Source: Klebsormidium nitens
Lineage: Eukaryota > Streptophyta > Klebsormidiophyceae > Klebsormidiales > Klebsormidiaceae
DNA: 64,000 nucleotides
Assembly: GCA_000708835.1 (NCBI GenBank)
Contig: DF237228.1
Coordinates: 39,769-103,768, forward strand
Direction of reading: 5' to 3'
This document shows positions 59,097-64,000 of the stretch, one piece after another; positions within the stretch are counted from its first letter, which is position 1; each line of letters begins with the position of its first letter. Below the pieces are notes generated by a model that made no database searches, was not told where the DNA came from, and saw nothing but the letters and a program-made list of their open reading frames with translations. The position numbers and the translations under genes were made by a program.

Positions 59097-60420
59097 ATGG
59101 CAAGAGGAGAAGAGAACGGGGTGCTCTTCCAGGAATTCTTGAACAGAAGGCGCCTCGAAGTTGAACAGCTGAAGTGTCAGAATAAGACCAAAGTGAGTCA
59201 CAGTGAGCTGCTCAATGGGTCTGGTCATTCTCCACCCCGAAACCCTACGACCTTGCCGATTCTGTGGATGCGAATTGCACGTGAGATTGCGAGGCACCTT
59301 AACCAATTACAATGGTCTGCGACGCGGAAGACATACTCAATCAGCTCACGTCATGCAGGCTGATTCTGAAAGTTGGAGTCTCCTTGGGTTCACACTTTTC
59401 TCAGATCTGAGAAGACATACAGTACAAAGTGCATCAGTAGATAACGCCATGCAGTGGCTGTTCTCTACGTCGGCGAAAGTGCAGTCAGCATGTCTCAAGC
59501 GCCAGAGTGGCCCGCTTTACGGAACACTCTTCTTGCATGGATCAATCAGTCACAGTGGTCTGAGTCAGCTTGTGTCAGCCGCGTCAAGATGAGCAACTGT
59601 GAGCCGACTGCATCACACTATCTTGCACCAGGGGTCCGCTCCGGAAATGGCCATGAATAGATATGAAGCTAACGCCAGCCGTTCTTCGGACGGACATGAA
59701 GACGGCGCGTCTCGGGCAAACGCCACCCTCGATAGCTCCTCGAGCAACGCCAAGAGACTTGACGGAGCAGAAGCACAGTGCACTGTGGACGTTGATGCCA
59801 GGGTCGTCGAGGACAACAGGCTTTTGACCCCGGTAACCTGTCTATGACACGTTTCCAGCACTTCGCGAGTTCCCCGTTCAAGACCTGATGACAAACCGTC
59901 CAGCTCGCGAGCTTGAACGGCTTACAGGTGCATCGAAAAGAAGGGCTCTTAAAAGCGCTCGCGTATTGTAGTGAAATCTTGCAAGTGAGGAGACGGAATC
60001 TTGCCTTTATATCCCCGGCGTTTCGACCCGACCTGAGGTCACCGTGGACGTCAACATCAACGCATGTTGGGGGAACGTTTGGCTCCCTCGTTCGGTTTTG
60101 GCGAAGGGCGCCGTTGTCGTATATTGTCTCTGTCTCTAGACCTCCGGGCACGCTTGTACCGTGTCCCAAGGATGGGCCAAGGGCAGCCGTAACGCCATCT
60201 TTGCAAGAAAAATCTCTGCAAAAGGCTTTACCAAGCAGATGATGGCACGTGGCACTGAGGATTCGTGGCCGGATGTCTTCCGAGGGACTCTGGTTCTCGA
60301 CGCTGTAAAACCCCTCACTGCCTGCTCGTCCCTGGCCAGGAACCTCTGCCAAGGTCGGCGAGTCAGAGGCGTGGCGTCAAGCGCAAGGTGGAGGGTGATG
60401 GGGAGTCAGAACGGGTAGGG
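59097..60420 (+). CDS. Candidate 5' exons of primase-helicase copy 2
   Basis: Exon 59097-59192 starts MARGEENGVLFQEFLNRRR and ends AAA|GTGAGT (phase 0). Exon 59632-59832 enters at CACCAG in phase 0, encodes a Ser/Asp/Ala-rich acidic segment (ASRSSDGHEDGASRANATL) and ends CCG|GTAACC. A third exon may start at 60140 (ACTVSQGWAKGSRNAIFARK); its end is unclear. The phases fit the acidic exon at 60956, and all lie on the same strand immediately upstream, so they plausibly form the unstructured N-terminus. No counterpart is visible upstream of copy 1. There is no family evidence. Confidence 0.35.
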
Positions 60421-60629
60421 ATTCTCGATGCCGGGTTCTTACAATCCTGGGAAGCAAGCGTCATCGTCGGACGGTAATTACCAACGTGCCGACGAAGGAA
60501 GTTTCGGGTCAGACGGGAAAAGCATCATAACCTGCCCTTCGACTCGATTAAAATGTCCCCACACCTCAGGCCGGCAGAGTGGCGCATCTTGGTTGCTGAC
60601 ATGTGGCCTGACGCTCAGACGCATCTCAA

Positions 60630-60900
60630 TGACCAAGTCTCACTCGGACAGCACGCTGTCCATCAAGAGGAATGCCGCTTTACAAACATCCCTCGTAGAC
60701 AAGGTAGCCGGCCTCGACATCATCTTGAGAGTTGTCTAACATCTCTCGGTTCCCCCTCTGAACGGGAGTGCTGTCCACGTAAACGAACTATGTGTCCGGA
60801 TGTGATGTCCGGATGTGATGTCCGGATTGCCTTCATGGACAACTAAACCGGCTGAAACAGCCTTTTTAACAAGAGGTCACAATGTCCATTCCAACGAACG
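60630..60900. repeat. GGACAGCACTTT-family repeats, diverged
   Basis: CTCGGACAGCACGCTGTCCA (about 60645), GGGAGTGCTGTCCACG (about 60763) and CTTCATGGACAAC (about 60830) match parts of the repeat unit. They also include a TCCGGATGTGATG triplication at 60797-60825. The segment lies in the predicted intron before exon 60956. Confidence 0.6.
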
Positions 60901-60955
60901 AGACCAGAACCATCCATCTAGGCTGCCTCCAGAACACTGTTACGAACTGATGCAG

Positions 60956-63312
60956 GGGCCGGACAGTTTCGACTCCGCTTCATCAGACGGTGGTGATCAT
61001 TGCGAAGGTGCGAACGACGAATCTTCTGAAGCGGACGATGAGGAGACTGCTTCGGACAAGGAGATGCTGGACGATTGTCCACAGGCGGTTGACACTGTAC
61101 AGGACCATCGTCTTGCGAACCAAGAAAGAGAGATGGGAGCAAGCGCAATGGTAAGCTGACACTCACTCGAGTGCACCTTAATGAGCCTCCTCATACACAC
61201 ATCTCCCCTTCATGGTCAGCAATACGGAATTAGCTCGCGAGATTGACATGGCCGTCCGCGAACGGGAATGCCGGGCTGTCCAACTACAGAAAGCCTCCGT
61301 CACAAATTCGTCTTCGAACTTGGACAGCTAATTGGACGGTTAGACAGTACTTTAAAAAGCAGCTCACGATCTTGGATCTGAGAATTCACGGACAGAAGTG
61401 CTCTTCATCAAGAGGATTTTCAATTCAAGACTCTCCTTGAGGGACAGCATAGACGGCAAGGACGGCCCTTTACAAGTAGCTCACCGTTTTCGATTCTGGA
61501 TGCGGACGGAACTGCCGTCCATCTAGAGGGACGTTTATCTACGAAACTTGGTTTATGGACAGCTTGGACGGCTTGGACAGCACTTTCTGACAGTAGCTCA
61601 CAATGTGATGGAAGTTTGTCACTGTCATTAGCTTTCAAGTGCTATTTTTTCCGGGCTCGGGAAGTGTAACCTACCAGGCTTTCGTGCTTCAAAAGTGCAA
61701 CGCTTTATCGTGGTGACGTGTGCGATGAAAGCGCGACCAATGCCTCTGGCTCTTAGCCTGGGGATTCTCAGTCCCCCTTTGACCATCTGCCGGAACAACG
61801 CTCTGCTTGTTGGGCGGCCTGCTTTTCAAATACTTAGATGGACAGTAGTGCTGTCCATCTAGAGAAAGTCTCATTACGAATTTGTCTTCATGGACGGCTT
61901 GGACGGCTGGGACAGCACTTTAAACTTTTGCTCACGTTTGATGTGGCTTCGTCGCCGACGGACAGTACTGCCGTCCATCTAGAGAAAGTCTCATCTACGA
62001 ATTCGTCTTCATGGACGGCTTGGACGGCTGGGACAGCACTTTGAAAGTTTGCTCACGTTTGATGTGGCTTCGTCGCTATGAATTGTGGAGGGCTACTGAC
62101 TTTGTGCATTTTGTTCGTGACCAGGTTGAAGACCTCTAAACTGATGACGTGTACGATCGATGCAGGGAGTTGCGGCTCGAGCCTTGGTTGCGAAAGGCTA
62201 TGTCGTGTTCACGGCAAGCACCCAGTGGAACCCCGACGCAAAGGGAGGGAAGGGAGGGAAGAAAATGATACCCCCACGAGATTGGCCGGCCTCTACCTTA
62301 GCCGATTGTCTGACTGAACGCTTCTTCCAGCCCTACAACAACACGCTGCTGATCAACACGGCAGCGTCTGGAATCGTCGTGCTAGACTTTGACCTTGGTG
62401 ATGGGGGCATGGAGCAGCTTGCTCTCTGGGAGACCGAGCACGACGCGTTTGATGCTCCTCGAGTGCGCACGGGCAGCGGGGGGGTGCACATCTACTTCTC
62501 TCACCGAAGAAGCGTTGAGTCGGGACTGGGCGTGGAGGCCCCCACGCACTTTGCAAAGTTGGAGCTGAGGGTTCGAGATCCGATATCCGGAAAGGAGGTT
62601 CTGAAGAAGGTGGGAGTCGATATGAGGGGCGTCAGCTCGAACGGCATGATCGCTTGCCCGCCGTCATCGTATGAGCGACTCGGTGAGACGGCACGGTATA
62701 CGGTTGACGGCGGAGGCGAGCTTCCCCCGGCAGAAGATCTGCCTCCTCTTCCGAAGTGGTTGATCGAGATTCTGAACGAGCGAGTGGCGAGGGGTTCTGG
62801 AGAGCGCACGAGACGGCCATCAAAAGTTCGCAGCAGGGCAGGGCCTAGCGCGAGGGCCAGCGCCGTACTCGGGGCGCCGGACCTGACGGATCTTGGGTTG
62901 CAGCAGAAGGTGGTCGAGGTGATGCGGGGCATGCTCAGCAGTTTCGGCGACAACTCCTCTCTCTTCTCGAAGGCAGAGCCGAGCACGGTTGCTGGTCTAG
63001 GGGCGGTGATGTACCACTGGCGGAATGATGGGGGAGGGCGAGTTTGTCCATATGCGGAGGACGGAGCACAACCGCACAGCAGCAACAACTTTGGTCTTCT
63101 CAGAAGAGGGACGGAGATCACCTACGTCTGCCACAGCCAGCGGTGCAAGACAAGCGACGGCTGCCGGAACAAGAAGCTCGGGTGTCTCATGTTCCCGGTG
63201 GCCGCATCTTTTTCGGATGCTTCTCCGCTCAACAGCGACCGGGATCGCTTGTACGAGAATCGAGAACTGCTTCCTCTCCCGTTTCTGCGGCAGAACCTCT
63301 CGGTTTCAGCAG
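60956..63312 (+). CDS. Primase-helicase copy 2: acidic exon plus AEP Prim-Pol/Cys-rich exon (gene continues past the window)
   Basis: Exon 60956-61150 is acidic (SSEADDEETASDKEMLDD) and ends ATG|GTAAGC. Exon 62166-63312 (1147 nt, exit phase 1) is fully open. Its first 210 residues form an archaeo-eukaryotic primase / bifunctional primase-polymerase domain: VVLDFDLGDGG with the metal-binding Asp pair at 62385-62393, GSGGVHIYF with the conserved His, and KKVGVDMRG followed by GMIACPPSSY. A linker leads to YHWRN ... YVCHSQRCKTSDGCRNKKLGC, a Cys/His cluster at 63124-63190 that may bind zinc. The D5_N and helicase exons should follow beyond 64000, as in copy 1. The expected role is primer synthesis and possibly DNA polymerisation for replication of a virus-like element. 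Unlike copy 1, no lesion is seen. Confidence 0.88.
61330..62060. repeat. GGACAGCACTTT-family repeats in the intron before the Prim-Pol exon of copy 2
   Basis: Units occur near 61345, 61577, 61910 and 62031. The two copies at 61840-62060 are almost identical over about 110 bp (GTGCTGTCCATCTAGAGAAA, TTCATGGACGGCTTGGACGG, CTGGGACAGCACTTT). The array lies in intron 61151-62165. The equivalent intron of copy 1 has units at 47260-47420. Confidence 0.85.
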
Positions 63313-63368
63313 GTAAGCCGCGCCTTGAGCAGCATCAGTCCTAAGGCGCTTTCAATATACAAAATTGG

Positions 63369-63730
63369 GAGGTTATATTTCCGGTATATAACCTCTGAAT
63401 TTTGACTTCCTCCATTTGGTGGAGGAAGTCAAAAACGAGGGCCAGGGGCAGCGCGCCCTCTAGTCATTGATGCACGAGGTCTGAAGACCATCATCAATTT
63501 TGCAAGTCGTGCTCCCGCGAATGAGTGATTGAAGCTCTCTGTTTCAGCAAGTAAGCCGCGCTTTGAACAATATCAGTCCTAAAGCGCTATCAATCTACGA
63601 GATTTAGAAGTTGTATACTTGGGTATACAACCTCTAAAATTTGACTTCGTCCATTTGGCGGACGAAGTCAAATCCGAGCATTCAATCTCAAATATCCAAA
63701 GGTTGAACTCGCCTATCTGGTAGGCGAGTT
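63369..63730. repeat. Hairpin array in the intron of copy 2
   Basis: Perfect stems: 63369-63395 (GAGGTTATAT, 10 bp); 63400-63434 (TTTTGACTTCCTCC, 14 bp, loop ATTTGGT); 63437-63460 (GAGGGC/GCCCTC); 63610-63631 (GTTGTATAC, 9 bp); 63640-63672 (TTTGACTTCGTCC, 13 bp, loop ATTTGGC); 63706-63730 (AACTCGCCTA, 10 bp, loop TCTGG). All lie in the intron that starts at 63313. Confidence 0.88.
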
Positions 63731-64000
63731 TCCATTTGAGGGCCAGGGCTTGCGCGCCCAAGTCCCCGTCGCAAAAGGCTTGCTTACATCATCAATCTCT
63801 TGCAAGCCTGTGCTCTTGCGATTATGCAGACCTGAATCAAGATCCGTTTCTTGTGTTACTTCTGAGCAGATTTCGAGAGATTCGAGACCCAAAGATTGTA
63901 TTTGAAGTAGAAATATCGAGAAGTAGTTGTGCACGAAGTGCTTCTTAGGACAATTGACTAGCCGCTTGTGAACAAAGACGCAAGGTTGCCACTCGACTGT

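Noticed and set aside
46090-64000. Complete giant virus, Polinton or virophage
   Set aside because: No major capsid protein, packaging ATPase, integrase, protein-primed polymerase or protease was recognised, so only a primase-helicase locus can be claimed.

Overview
The window is nuclear DNA of a green-lineage eukaryote. Genes are split by many introns with GTGAGC/GTAAGT-type donors and CAG acceptors, and GC content is moderate. The gene set (B-box protein, plant-type intracellular LRR protein, R2R3-MYB, mitochondrial uncoupling protein, FEY-like SDR, MUS81) suggests a streptophyte alga, possibly Klebsormidium-like; that is an inference, since no rRNA or organelle marker is present. Exons were rebuilt by hand. 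The coding lengths of the LRR, UCP, SDR and R3H models are exact multiples of three, with matching phase at every junction.

Region 1 (1-44.4 kb) is ordinary host gene space: a B-box protein (-, cut by the left edge), a PIRL-type LRR protein (-) divergent from an uncoupling protein (+), an R2R3-MYB (-), a membrane-associated J-domain protein (-), a FEY-like short-chain dehydrogenase (-), MUS81 endonuclease (+), an R3H protein (-), and a SAP-like protein of unknown role (+).

Region 2 (44.4-64 kb) is accessory DNA: a minisatellite of about 103 bp, a dispersed repeat, and two head-to-tail copies about 14.6 kb apart of a gene for a primase-helicase replication protein (AEP Prim-Pol + Cys-rich segment + D5_N + SF3 helicase). 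This protein type is known from large DNA viruses, phages, plasmids and related mobile elements, but here it is cut by spliceosomal introns. Copy 1 (46.9-52.1 kb) is broken in its Prim-Pol half: a 53-bp deletion at a 5-bp microhomology removes the catalytic Asp pair. Its helicase half is intact. Copy 2 (about 59.1-64 kb, running off the window) has an open Prim-Pol exon. Introns of both copies hold repeats of about 110 bp in both orientations and arrays of perfect hairpins whose stems differ by compensating changes. Between the copies lie a zinc-finger-like split gene, two orphan ORFs, and a 354-base assembly gap.

No capsid, integrase, transposase or packaging ATPase was recognised, so the element may be an endogenised viral fragment or a replicative mobile element of unknown type. 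I found no tRNA, rRNA or CRISPR array.
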